This document shows positions 43,406-53,937 of a stretch of 64,000 nt of DNA, piece by piece. The notes beneath the pieces are model-generated. The model was not told where the DNA came from. It saw only the letters and a program-made list of their open reading frames with translations, and searched no databases. Each line of letters starts with the position of its first letter. Position 1 is the first letter of the stretch. Origin of the DNA: Pseudomonadota bacterium (lineage in GTDB: Bacteria; Pseudomonadota; Alphaproteobacteria; Sphingomonadales; Sphingomonadaceae); NCBI GenBank assembly GCA_023400405.1, contig JAEXFD010000005.1:124001-188000 (forward strand), in the 5' to 3' direction. A program made the position numbers and the translations under genes.

Positions 43406-45025
43406 GTGAAGAAGAAGCTCATGCGAATTTCCTCTCTGTTCCTGGGCGTGAGTTCGGTTGCCCTCGCCGTGCCAGCCGCCGCGCAGACCACGACGACGCG
43501 CTCGGGCACCAGCACGCCGGTGCGCGTCGAAGTCGGCACCGCGGCGCCTGCCCAGCCGGCACAGCCGACGACGACCCTGCGCGACGCCTTGGTTCAGGCG
43601 TACAACACCAATCCGGGACTTCAGTCGGATCGTGCCAACCAGCGCGCGAACGACGAGTATGTCCCGCTTGCCCGTTCCGCCGGACGCCCGGGACTGAACG
43701 GCACCGCGTCGGTCAGCGACAGCATCTATGACAGCGATGCGCTGTCCGGCCCCTTTGCCGGCCCGACTCGCCAGGGACGTGTCGGCCTCAATGTCTCGGT
43801 GCCGATCTATTCGGGCGGCGCGGTGCGCAATTCGGTCCGCGCGGCCGAGACTCGCGTCGATGCTGGCCAGGCCAGCCTGCGCGGCTCGGAAGCGCAGCTC
43901 TTCACCGACGCGGTGACTTCCTATGTCGATGTGCTTCGGTTCGAAGCGATCGTCCGGCTGAACCAGCAGAACGTCCATGTCCTCGAGGTCAACCTCCAGG
44001 CGACTCGCGATCGTTTCGAAGTGGGCGACCTGACCCGCACCGACGTCGCCCAGTCGGAAGCGCGCCTCGCCCTCGCGCAGAGCCAGTTGCGCACCGCCGA
44101 GGCAGGGCTGATCGGCGCGCGCGAAACCTATATCCGCGTGATCGGCGCGCCGCCGGGCGTGCTCGCCCAGCCGCCGGCGCTGCCGAACCTGCCGGCCGAC
44201 GTTCAGGACGCCGAGCAGGCGGCCCTCGCCAACAATCCCAATCTCGAAGCGGCGCAGAAACAGAGCGACGCCACTGCCTTCGACGTGCGCGCCGCCCGGG
44301 CGACTCGCTCGCCCCAGGTCGCGCTGACCGCGAGCAGCGCCTATTACAATTATCTCGGCTCGCTCAGCGATCAGCTCCATGCCGCGAACGGCATCAATTC
44401 GAACGGCATTGCCAACAGCGTCGGCGCCCAGGTCACGCTGCCGATCTTCCAGGGCGGCCGCCCGGCGGCGCAGGTCCGCCAGGCCCAGGCGCTGCGTGCC
44501 GCGGCGATGGAGACCGTCACGCTCACCGAGCGCGGCGTGCTCGCCCAGGTCCGCTCGGCCTATGCCAATTACCAGTCGTCGCTGCGGGTGATCGAATCGT
44601 CGCGAGTCGCGGTCGACGCCAACAAGCTCAGCCTCGAGGGTGTCCGTGCCGAAAACAGCGTCGGCACCCGCACGATCCTCGACATCCTGAATGCCGAGCA
44701 GGAATTGCTCAACAGCCAGGTCAATTACGTCACCGCAGAGCGCGATGCCTATGTCGCCGGCTTCCAGCTGCTGGCGGCGATGGGCCGGGCCGAGGCGCGC
44801 GACCTCAATCTCGACGGCGGGCCGCTCTACGATCCCGACGTCAACTTCAAGCGCGTGCGCAATCGCTGGTCGGACCGCAACGACGATCCCGAGCCCCAGC
44901 CGCTCGGCACCCGCACCAACCAGACGCCGGTTCAGACCCCGGACGTGACCACGACCTCGCTCGACCCGGTGCTGGAACGCGGCGATGGTCAACGAGTTGT
45001 TGACACAAACCGTCGTAATCCCTGA
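43406..45025 (+). CDS. tolC: TolC family outer-membrane efflux channel
   Basis: About 539 residues. A Lys-rich signal peptide (VKKKLMRISSLFLGVSS, cut after AAAQ) precedes two repeated TolC/OEP halves; landmarks are LRDALVQAYNTNPGL, VGLNVSVPIYSGG and VGAQVTLPIFQGGRPAAQV. It is a trimeric exit duct for RND/MFS efflux and type I secretion. The GTG at 43406 gives the best signal peptide; ATG 43421 is an alternative. The C-terminus is a Pro/Thr/Asp-rich tail of about 60 residues. It begins 1 nt after the PCM-like stop. Confidence 0.95.
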   Translation: MKKKLMRISSLFLGVSSVALAVPAAAQTTTTRSGTSTPVRVEVGTAAPAQPAQPTTTLRDALVQAYNTNPGLQSDRANQRANDEYVPLARSAGRPGLNGTASVSDSIYDSDALSGPFAGPTRQGRVGLNVSVPIYSGGAVRNSVRAAETRVDAGQASLRGSEAQLFTDAVTSYVDVLRFEAIVRLNQQNVHVLEVNLQATRDRFEVGDLTRTDVAQSEARLALAQSQLRTAEAGLIGARETYIRVIGAPPGVLAQPPALPNLPADVQDAEQAALANNPNLEAAQKQSDATAFDVRAARATRSPQVALTASSAYYNYLGSLSDQLHAANGINSNGIANSVGAQVTLPIFQGGRPAAQVRQAQALRAAAMETVTLTERGVLAQVRSAYANYQSSLRVIESSRVAVDANKLSLEGVRAENSVGTRTILDILNAEQELLNSQVNYVTAERDAYVAGFQLLAAMGRAEARDLNLDGGPLYDPDVNFKRVRNRWSDRNDDPEPQPLGTRTNQTPVQTPDVTTTSLDPVLERGDGQRVVDTNRRNP

Positions 45026-45060
45026 TGACGCGGCCCCGGGGCCGTCAGGAGTAGCCGGAC

Positions 45061-45561
45061 ATGGGGGATATCAGCAGCGAACCGTCGATGGAGGAGATCC
45101 TGTCCTCCATCAAACGCATCATCGCCGAGGAGGGCGATGCCGCGGTCGCGACTCGCACCCGCCGCAGCGGGCGGGGCGGTCCGAGCGCGCCGCGAATCGA
45201 TTCGCTCGAGGACGATGGGCTCGACGAGGTGCTCGAGCTTCGCGAACCGGTCGCAGACCATAAGCCGGAGACTCCGATGCCGATGGGCTCGCCTACGCCG
45301 TCCGAATCCGCCAAGTCGCCCGAAACCGCCAAGCCGGCAGAGCCGATCCTGTCGGAGCGCGCCGCCGAAGCGACGCGCGGTCCGCTCGAGGCGCTGTCGC
45401 GGATGGTCGTGAAGCCGGAAGTTGCCGGATCGGACACGCTCGAAGGGCTGGTGCGCGAGCTGCTCAAGCCGATGCTGCGCGATTGGCTCGATGCCAATCT
45501 GCCGCGCGTCGTCGAAGAGATGGTCGCGCGCGAGATTTCCCGGATCACCGGCCGCCAGTAA
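45061..45561 (+). CDS. popZ: PopZ-like polar organising protein (DUF2497)
   Basis: 166 residues. A conserved N-terminal helix (EPSMEEILSSIKRIIAEE) and C-terminal helical oligomerisation region (LVRELLKPMLRDWLDANLP, VVEEMVAREISRITGR) flank a Pro/Glu/Ser-rich disordered spacer. This is the PopZ pattern; in Caulobacter PopZ forms polar condensates that anchor ParB and recruit signalling proteins. SD CAGGAG lies 10 nt before ATG. The 35-nt gap to tolC contains a GC-rich hairpin (45029-45050). A terminator-like hairpin follows the stop. Confidence 0.92.
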   Translation: MGDISSEPSMEEILSSIKRIIAEEGDAAVATRTRRSGRGGPSAPRIDSLEDDGLDEVLELREPVADHKPETPMPMGSPTPSESAKSPETAKPAEPILSERAAEATRGPLEALSRMVVKPEVAGSDTLEGLVRELLKPMLRDWLDANLPRVVEEMVAREISRITGRQ

Positions 45562-45564
45562 CGC

Positions 45565-45590
45565 CAATCGGCCGCGTTGGCCGATTGTAT
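45565..45590 (+). terminator. popZ: Stem-loop after popZ
   Basis: CAATCGGCC (45565-45573) pairs perfectly with GGCCGATTG (45579-45587) across a 5-nt loop, followed by TATCT. The T-run is short, so termination may be weak. It separates popZ from the S9 peptidase gene. Confidence 0.5.
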
Positions 45591-45620
45591 CTGCCGCGAT
45601 CTTGCGGCTAATTGCTGGCC

Positions 45621-47672
<2,052 letters not shown>

Positions 47673-47721
47673 GCCTTTCGTCGTGGGGCGGGCGAGCCTA
47701 TATTCGGTTTCGGAGAAAGTG

Positions 47722-47925
47722 ATGGCAACGCAGCTGAAGACCGTCCGCCCCAGCGACCTGCCGACCAAGCGCGTGCGCGCGCCGGACGGCACCGTCGTGC
47801 AGATGAAGGTCGTTCAGTCTGACAGCGACACGCTGGCCGAAGACCTGCTCGCCGCCTTCCGCTCGAACGTGCGACGGATCAAGGCCGAGCAGCGGAAGCG
47901 CGGTGTCGATCAAGACCCCGCGTAG
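47722..47925 (+). CDS. Small basic protein, possible antitoxin of the zeta-like toxin
   Basis: 67 residues: MATQLKTVRPSDLPTKRVRA, DGTVVQMKVVQSDSDTLAED, then a basic helix (AFRSNVRRIKAEQRKRG). It is too small for epsilon antitoxin similarity to be judged. The ATG has GGAG 6 nt upstream. Its end overlaps the zeta-like start by 23 bp, the compact order of toxin-antitoxin pairs. The antitoxin role is inferred from position only. Confidence 0.68.
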   Translation: MATQLKTVRPSDLPTKRVRAPDGTVVQMKVVQSDSDTLAEDLLAAFRSNVRRIKAEQRKRGVDQDPA

Positions 47926-48544
47926 GCCCGAGCGGCCGATCTTCTGGATCGTCGCTGGGCCCAATGGCTGTGGCAAGAGCACCTTCTACAATCGCACCGA
48001 TATTGAAGGATGGGGTGGGTCGGTCTGGATCATCAACCCGGATCTGCTGACGGCCAAGATCGTCGAAAGCGAGGGGCTGGATCTCGAAGCCGCCAATTTG
48101 GTGGCCGTGCAGCGGATCGAGCATTGGCTCGAAACCTCGATCGACACCTATCAGACCATCGGCGTCGAGACCGTGCTCTCGTCCGGCAAGTATCGGCGCT
48201 TGGTCGATCGAGCGCATGAGCGCGGATTCGAAGTGCGCATGATCTATATCGTGCTGGCGTCACTCGACCAGCAGCTCGAGCGCATTCGCCGCCGAGTCTC
48301 TGACGGTGGGCATGACGTGCCTGCGGAGAAGGTCGCCGCACGCCGCGCGCGTTCGTTCGAACAACTCGGCTGGTTTGCGGCGCATGTCGATCGATGCTGG
48401 GTGTTCGACAACTCGAGCGGAGAACCTGAGCTGCTGGCCGTCAAGGGCAAGCCCGCCGCGCTCATGCAATTCAGGGCGTTGCCGTTCGACCTCGAAATGG
48501 CGCTATTGAAGGCCGGTGTCGATTTGCGACCGTCGCCACGATAG
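47903..48544 (+). CDS. Zeta toxin family P-loop protein
   Basis: 213 residues. The P-loop GPNGCGKSTFYNR (about 19-31) is followed by IINPDLL and a helical region, VETVLSSGKYRRLVDRAHE, and ERIRRRVSDGGHDVPAEKV, which matches the Gram-negative zeta-like kinases. Canonical zeta toxins phosphorylate UDP-N-acetylglucosamine. The late conserved motif WVFDNSSGEPELLAVK is present. The start is GTG 47903. With the overlapping small gene it forms a probable two-gene unit inserted between the peptidase and valS. It could instead be an unrelated kinase. Confidence 0.83.
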   Translation: MSIKTPRRPERPIFWIVAGPNGCGKSTFYNRTDIEGWGGSVWIINPDLLTAKIVESEGLDLEAANLVAVQRIEHWLETSIDTYQTIGVETVLSSGKYRRLVDRAHERGFEVRMIYIVLASLDQQLERIRRRVSDGGHDVPAEKVAARRARSFEQLGWFAAHVDRCWVFDNSSGEPELLAVKGKPAALMQFRALPFDLEMALLKAGVDLRPSPR

Positions 48545-48582
48545 ATTTTGCCAATCGGCGGTAGCTCGCTAAGAGCGCCCGC

Positions 48583-51360
48583 ATGTCCGAACTCCCCAAG
48601 ACCTTCGACCCCGCCGAGATCGAATCCCGCTGGTACAGCCATTGGGAGGAGCGGGGGCTGTTCCGGCCCGATCGCCCCGATGCGGATCCGTGGACGCTGG
48701 TCAATCCGCCGCCCAACGTCACGGGCAACCTGCATATCGGCCATGCGCTCGACAACACGCTGCAGGACATCCTGGTCCGTCACGCGCGGCTGAAGGGCAA
48801 GGATGCGCGCTGGGTCGTCGGCACCGATCATGCCGGCATCGCCACCCAGATGGTCGTCGAGCGGCAACTCAACGAGCGCCAGCAGAAGCGCACCGATTTC
48901 ACCCGCGAGGAATTCGTCGCCAAGGTCTGGCAGTGGAAGGAAGAAAGCGGCGGCGCGATCACGCGCCAGCTCCGCCGGCTCGGCTGCTCGATGGACTGGG
49001 CGAACGAGCGCTTCACCATGGACGAGGGCTTTTCCAAGGCCGTCCTCAAGGTGTTCGTCGAACTGCACAGGCAGGGCCTGCTCTATCGCGACAAGCGGCT
49101 GGTGAACTGGGACCCCGGCCTCGGCACCGCGATCAGCGACCTCGAGGTCGAGACGCGGGACGTCAAGGGCAGCTTCTGGCACCTGCGCTATCCGCTGGCG
49201 GACGGCAGCGGCTTCATCGAAGTCGCCACCACCCGGCCCGAGACGATGCTGGCGGACATGGCGGTCGCGGTCCATCCCGAGGATGCGCGCTATGCCGCGC
49301 TGGTCGGCAAGCAGGTGAAACTGCCGATCACCGGCCGCCTGATCCCGATCGTTACCGATGAACATGCCGATCCCGAACTCGGCTCGGGCGCGGTCAAGAT
49401 CACGCCGGGCCATGACTTCAACGACTTCGAAGTCGGCCGCCGCGCCGGGATCGAGGCGCGCGACATGCTCAACATGCTCGACGCCAAGGCCCGCATCACC
49501 CAGACCGCCGACGGCCTGATCCCGGCGGAGCTGCTCGGCCTCGACCGGTTCGAAGCGCGCAAGATCATCGTCCAGCGCCTCAAGGACGAAGGCTTTCTCA
49601 TTCCGCACGTCGACAAGGACGGCGTCGAGCACGATGCCGAGCCGCGCACGATCGCGACTCCGTTCGGTGACCGCTCGGGCGACGTGATCGAGCCCTGGCT
49701 GACCGATCAATGGTATGTCGATGCCGCCACGCTCGCCAAGCCGGCGATCGAGGCAGTCCGCTCGGGCGCGACCAAGGTCGTGCCCAAGAGCTGGGAAAAG
49801 ACCTATTTCAACTGGATGGAGAACATCCAGCCCTGGTGCGTCAGCCGCCAGCTATGGTGGGGGCACCGGATTCCGGCTTGGTTCGCCGAGGACGGCCGCA
49901 TCTTCGTTGCGGAGAGCGAGGCGGAAGCCCAGGCCGAAGCAGGGGAGGGCGTTGCCCTCATCCAGGACCCGGACGTCCTCGACACCTGGTTCTCCTCCGC
50001 GCTCTGGCCCTTCGCGACGCTGGGCTGGCCCGAGAACACCGATCCCACGCTCGGGGGGCGCTATCCCAACGACGTCCTGATCTCCGGCTTCGACATCCTG
50101 TTCTTCTGGGATGCGCGGATGATGATGCAGGGCCTGCATTTCATGAAGCAGGTGCCGTTCAAGACGCTCTACCTGCACGGCTTGGTCCGCGCGGCAGACG
50201 GGCAGAAGATGTCCAAGTCCAAGGGCAACACCGTCGATCCGCTCGGTCTGATCGATCAATATGGCGCCGATGCGCTGCGCTTCTTCATGGCGGCGATGGA
50301 GAGCCAGGGCCGCGACATCAAGATGGATGAGCGGCGGATCGAGGGCTATCGCAACTTCGCGACCAAGCTGTGGAACGCCGCGCGCTTCTGCCAGTCCAAC
50401 GGCATCGGCGCGAGCACGACGCTTGAGCCGCCGTCTGCACAGCTTGCCGTAAACCGTTGGATCATTGCGGAAACGGTCGCCACGGTGCAGGCGCTCGACC
50501 TCGCGCTCGCCGATCTCCGCTTCGACGAGGCGGCAAACACCATCTACCAGTTCGTCTGGAGCCGCTTCTGCGACTGGTATCTCGAGCTGATCAAACCGGT
50601 CCTGCAATCTTCTAACCCCTCCCCTTCAGGGGAGGGGCAAGGGGTGGGGGATGTCTCACCGAGTGAGACGCCCGCGGACCTGCCCCACGCCAACCCCTCC
50701 CCTGAAGGGGAGGGGCTGAGTGCCCCCGACGAGACCCGCGCGGTCGCCGGCTGGGCGCTCGACCAGATCCTGGTCATGCTCCACCCGTTCATGCCCTTCA
50801 TCACCGAAGAGCTCTGGTCGAAGACCGGCGATCGGCCGCACGAACTGATCGTCGCGAGCTGGCCGATGGCCGACGCCCGCGCGCTCGATCCGGCCGCCGC
50901 GCAGGAGATCGACTGGCTGATCCGCCTGGTGAGCGAGATCCGCGCCGCCCGGACCGAGCTCAACGTGCCGCCGGGCGCGCGCCTGCCGCTCCATGTCCGC
51001 GATGCCTCGCCCGAGACCGCAGGCCGCCTCGCTCGCCAGGAAGCGGCGCTGGCTCGGCTCGCCCGCGTCGATCAGGCGCCGGGGGAAGTGCCCGTCGGCG
51101 GTGCGCTCCAGATCGTCGTCGATGAGGCGACCTTCATCCTCCCGCTCGGCGACGTCGTCGACCTCGAAGCCGAGCGCGCCCGCCTCGCCAAGGCGATCGC
51201 CGCGGCCGAGAAGGAGCGCGACGCGCTGGCCGGCCGCCTGGGCAATGCGAGCTTCGTCGAGCGCGCCAAGCCCGAAGCGGTGGAAAAGGCGCGCGCCGAC
51301 CATGCGGAAAAGGCCGCCGAGGCGGAACGGTTGTCGGCGGCGCTGGCGCGGTTGGGCTAG
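48583..51360 (+). CDS. valS: Valyl-tRNA synthetase, with a repeat-derived insertion
   Basis: 925 residues. PPPNVTGNLHIGHALD (about 46-61) is the HIGH motif and QKMSKSKGNTVDPLGLIDQY (about 540) holds KMSKS; the editing domain and C-terminal coiled-coil arm (EAERARLAKAIAAAEKERDA) are complete. It charges tRNA-Val and edits threonine. Between LELIKPVLQ and DETRAVAGWALDQ about 38 residues (SSNPSPSGEGQG through SPEGEGLSAP) are translated from an inverted pair of palindromic repeats (50614-50716). The insert lies in the anticodon-binding domain and keeps the frame. The start ATG lacks a strong SD. Confidence 0.97.
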   Translation: MSELPKTFDPAEIESRWYSHWEERGLFRPDRPDADPWTLVNPPPNVTGNLHIGHALDNTLQDILVRHARLKGKDARWVVGTDHAGIATQMVVERQLNERQQKRTDFTREEFVAKVWQWKEESGGAITRQLRRLGCSMDWANERFTMDEGFSKAVLKVFVELHRQGLLYRDKRLVNWDPGLGTAISDLEVETRDVKGSFWHLRYPLADGSGFIEVATTRPETMLADMAVAVHPEDARYAALVGKQVKLPITGRLIPIVTDEHADPELGSGAVKITPGHDFNDFEVGRRAGIEARDMLNMLDAKARITQTADGLIPAELLGLDRFEARKIIVQRLKDEGFLIPHVDKDGVEHDAEPRTIATPFGDRSGDVIEPWLTDQWYVDAATLAKPAIEAVRSGATKVVPKSWEKTYFNWMENIQPWCVSRQLWWGHRIPAWFAEDGRIFVAESEAEAQAEAGEGVALIQDPDVLDTWFSSALWPFATLGWPENTDPTLGGRYPNDVLISGFDILFFWDARMMMQGLHFMKQVPFKTLYLHGLVRAADGQKMSKSKGNTVDPLGLIDQYGADALRFFMAAMESQGRDIKMDERRIEGYRNFATKLWNAARFCQSNGIGASTTLEPPSAQLAVNRWIIAETVATVQALDLALADLRFDEAANTIYQFVWSRFCDWYLELIKPVLQSSNPSPSGEGQGVGDVSPSETPADLPHANPSPEGEGLSAPDETRAVAGWALDQILVMLHPFMPFITEELWSKTGDRPHELIVASWPMADARALDPAAAQEIDWLIRLVSEIRAARTELNVPPGARLPLHVRDASPETAGRLARQEAALARLARVDQAPGEVPVGGALQIVVDEATFILPLGDVVDLEAERARLAKAIAAAEKERDALAGRLGNASFVERAKPEAVEKARADHAEKAAEAERLSAALARLG
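50614..50716. repeat. valS: Inverted palindromic repeat pair inside valS
   Basis: Arm 1 has CCCCTCCCCTTCAGGGGAGG (50616-50635); arm 2 (50682-50716) is its inverted relative with CCCCTCCCCTGAAGGGGAGG. Between them lies a separate perfect hairpin, GTCTCAC-CGA-GTGAGAC (50653-50669). The CTTCAG/CTGAAG centre matches the repeats around DUF559 copy 2. The whole unit is in frame. Confidence 0.92.
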
Positions 51361-51367
51361 AGACGGT

Positions 51368-51451
51368 CGTCATCCCGGCGAAAGCCGGGATCTCTCGCGG
51401 TCGCGAGCGAAGCGCGTGTGGTGCAAGGCCCCAGCCTCCGCTGGGGCGACG
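51368..51451. repeat. Imperfect inverted repeat pair downstream of valS
   Basis: Arm 1 contains CATCCCGGCGAAAGCCGGGA (51371-51390), the same subfamily as 20293-20375. Arm 2 (GGCCCCAGCCTCCGCTGGGG) is a diverged inverted partner. The pair fills the gap between valS and the MATE gene and ends about 40 nt before its start. Confidence 0.82.
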
Positions 51452-51489
51452 GGCCGGAACAAAGCCCAAGGGGGAGGGGTCTAGCAGCC

Positions 51490-52932
51490 ATGGCCAAACC
51501 GCGTCGTGACCTCACCCAGGGCCATATCGGCCGCACCCTGCTGCTGTTCGCGCTGCCGACGCTGGGATCGAACATCCTCCAGTCGCTCAACGGCTCGATC
51601 AACGCGATCTGGGTGGGGCGCTTCCTCGGCGAGGGCGCGCTGGCGGCGACGTCGAACGCCAACATCATCATGTTCCTTACCTTCGGCGCGGTGTTCGGCT
51701 TCGGCATGGCGGCGACGGTGCTGGTCGGCCAGGCGATCGGCCGCGCCGATGTCGATGCCGCGCGCCGGGCGTTCGGTTCGGCGGTGGGGCTGGTGCTGGC
51801 GACCGCGCTAGTAGTCGCCATCGCGGGCTGGCTGTTCTCGCCGCAGATCCTCCATCTGCTTGCCACGCCGGGCGACGCCATGCCGCTCGCACTCGCCTAT
51901 CTGCGGGTGATCTTTCTCGGCCTGCCCACCTCGATGGTGCTGGTGCTGCTGATGATGGGCCTGCGCGGATCGGGCGACGCGATGACGCCGCTGTGGTTCA
52001 TGATCCTGAGCGTGGTGCTCGATGCGAGCCTCAACCCGCTGCTCATCGCCGGCATCGGCCCGTTTCCACGCCTGGGCATCGCGGGCTCGGCCACCGCGAC
52101 GCTGATCGCCAACCATGTCGCCGCGCTCGGCCTGCTCGCGACGATCTACCTGCGCGACCTGCCGATCCGCCTCAAGGGCGCCGAGCTGCGCTACCTGCTC
52201 CCCGAACGCCACCTGATGCGCGTCATCGTCACCAAGGGGCTGCCGATGGGCGCGCAGATGCTGGTGATGTCGCTCGCCGGCCTCACCATGGTCGGCCTCG
52301 TCAATCGCCAGGGCGTCGACACCGCCGCCGCCTATGGCGTCTCGCAGCAGCTGTGGACCTATATCCAGATGCCGGCGATGGCGATCGGCGCGGCGGTGAG
52401 CGGCATGGCGGCGCAGAATATCGGCGCCGGCCGCTGGGACCGGGTCAACGGCATCACCCGTGCCGGCCTTGCCTACACGCTGCTGATCACCGGCGCGATG
52501 ATCGCCGCGGTGCTGATCTTCGATCGCGCGGTGATGACGCTGTTTCTCGGCCCGGGCAGCCCCGCGCTGCCGATCGCTCGCCACATCCAGCTGATCGCCA
52601 GCTGGAACTTCATGTTCTTCGGCATGACCATGGTGTTCTTCGCCGTGGTCCGCGCCAACGGCGCCGTGCTCGCCCCGCTCGGCATCCTGATCCTCGCCCT
52701 CTATCCGATCCGCATCGGCTTTGCGGAGCTCACCCGCCCGCTGCTCGGCGTCGATTCGCTATGGTGGAGCTTCCCGCTCGGCTCCGCCGCCACGCTGGTG
52801 ATGGCCTTCGCCTATTATCGCTTCGGCCGCTGGCGCAAGGGCGCGCTGATGGCGCCGATTCACCCCGACGAGGCGAGCGAAAAGGCACTCGCCGGCAGCG
52901 AGCCGGGCGGGCGCTTGCAACCGGCGGGCTGA
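51490..52932 (+). CDS. MATE family efflux transporter
   Basis: 480 residues with 12 membrane segments in two homologous halves. Early motifs are FALPTLGSNILQSLNGSINA and VGRFLGEGALAATSNANIIM; the pseudo-repeat has KGLPMGAQMLVMSLAGLTMV. MATE proteins export drugs or metabolites in exchange for Na+ or H+; the substrate is unknown. ATG 51490 is chosen; a G-rich GGGGAGGGG lies about 12 nt upstream. hemB follows 18 nt later and is probably co-transcribed. Confidence 0.94.
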   Translation: MAKPRRDLTQGHIGRTLLLFALPTLGSNILQSLNGSINAIWVGRFLGEGALAATSNANIIMFLTFGAVFGFGMAATVLVGQAIGRADVDAARRAFGSAVGLVLATALVVAIAGWLFSPQILHLLATPGDAMPLALAYLRVIFLGLPTSMVLVLLMMGLRGSGDAMTPLWFMILSVVLDASLNPLLIAGIGPFPRLGIAGSATATLIANHVAALGLLATIYLRDLPIRLKGAELRYLLPERHLMRVIVTKGLPMGAQMLVMSLAGLTMVGLVNRQGVDTAAAYGVSQQLWTYIQMPAMAIGAAVSGMAAQNIGAGRWDRVNGITRAGLAYTLLITGAMIAAVLIFDRAVMTLFLGPGSPALPIARHIQLIASWNFMFFGMTMVFFAVVRANGAVLAPLGILILALYPIRIGFAELTRPLLGVDSLWWSFPLGSAATLVMAFAYYRFGRWRKGALMAPIHPDEASEKALAGSEPGGRLQPAG

Positions 52933-52948
52933 GGGCGCATCAGCGCCC
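52933..52948 (+). promoter_or_regulatory. hemB: Small GC hairpin abutting the hemB start
   Basis: GGGCGC-ATCA-GCGCCC is a perfect 6-bp stem with a tetraloop. It fills the 18-nt gap between the MATE stop and hemB ATG. No Shine-Dalgarno is available in this gap, so the stem may limit new initiation or favour coupled re-initiation. Confidence 0.45.
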
Positions 52949-52950
52949 GC

Positions 52951-53937
52951 ATGACTCAATACCCCGCGCTCCGCCTCCGCCGCACGCGCGCTTCGGCCTG
53001 GAGCCGGCGCCTGGTTGCCGAGAATACCATCACCCCCGCCGATCTGATCTGGCCGCTCTTCGTCACCGAAGGCGAAGGGGAGGAGCCGATCGCCGCGCTT
53101 CCCGGCGTCTCGCGCTGGGGCCTGAACGGCATCGTCGCCCGCGCCCGCGAAGCCCATGATCTCGGCATTCCCTGTCTGGCGCTCTTCCCGAACACGCCGC
53201 GCGAACTGCGCACCGACGATGGCCGCGAGGCGCTCAACCCGGACAATCTGATGTGCCGCGCGATCCGCGCGATCAAGGATGCGGTGCCCGAGATCGGCAT
53301 CCTCACCGACGTCGCGCTCGATCCCTATACCACCCATGGCCATGACGGCATCGTCGATGCCCAGGGCTATGTCCTCAACGACGAGACCAGCGCGGTGCTG
53401 GTCGATCAGGCGCTGGTCCAGGCCGAGGCGGGATCGGACATCGTCGCCCCGTCGGACATGATGGACGGCCGGGTCGGCGCGATCCGCGGCGCGCTTGAGG
53501 CGAACGGGCACGTCAACGTCCAGATCATGGCCTATGCCGCGAAATATGCCTCGGGCTTCTACGGGCCCTTCCGCGACGCGGTCGGCAGCCGCGGGCTGCT
53601 CAAGGGCGACAAGAAGACCTATCAGATGGACCCGGCCAATGCCGAGGAAGCGCTGCGCGAAGTGGCGCTCGATCTCGCCGAGGGCGCGGATACGGTGATG
53701 GTCAAGCCGGGACTGCCCTATCTCGACATCATATTGCGTGTGAAAAGCGAGTTCCAAGTCCCCGTATTCGCCTATCAAGTCTCCGGCGAATATGCGATGA
53801 TCGAGGCGGCGGTCGCCGCCGGTGCGGCGGATCGCGACGCGGTCGTGCTCGAAACGCTGATGGCGTTCAAGCGCGCGGGCTGTTCGGGCGTGCTCACCTA
53901 TCATGCCCCGGTCGCTGCGAGGCTGATGGGCGCGTGA
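52951..53937 (+). CDS. hemB: Delta-aminolevulinic acid dehydratase (porphobilinogen synthase)
   Basis: 328 residues. The Schiff-base Lys residues are in MAYAAKYASGFYG (about 195) and TVMVKPGLPYLDI (about 250). The metal segment reads TDVALDPYTTHGHDG, aspartate-rich with no Cys triad, so this is the Mg2+-type rather than the Zn2+-type enzyme. It joins two 5-aminolevulinate molecules in haem synthesis. The stop overlaps the first GNAT start (GTGA). Confidence 0.97.
   Translation: MTQYPALRLRRTRASAWSRRLVAENTITPADLIWPLFVTEGEGEEPIAALPGVSRWGLNGIVARAREAHDLGIPCLALFPNTPRELRTDDGREALNPDNLMCRAIRAIKDAVPEIGILTDVALDPYTTHGHDGIVDAQGYVLNDETSAVLVDQALVQAEAGSDIVAPSDMMDGRVGAIRGALEANGHVNVQIMAYAAKYASGFYGPFRDAVGSRGLLKGDKKTYQMDPANAEEALREVALDLAEGADTVMVKPGLPYLDIILRVKSEFQVPVFAYQVSGEYAMIEAAVAAGAADRDAVVLETLMAFKRAGCSGVLTYHAPVAARLMGA

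Noticed and set aside
43244..44992. 582-codon minus-strand frame over tolC
   Set aside because: Antisense shadow; TolC has a signal peptide and both repeat halves on the plus strand.
48545..48582. T-box leader ahead of valS
   Set aside because: The gap to the upstream gene is only 38 nt and T-boxes are not expected in this lineage.
50614..50716. valS as a pseudogene because of the repeat insertion
   Set aside because: The frame stays open, HIGH and KMSKS motifs and the C-terminal arm are intact, and no second valS is in view; an in-frame tolerated insert is more likely.
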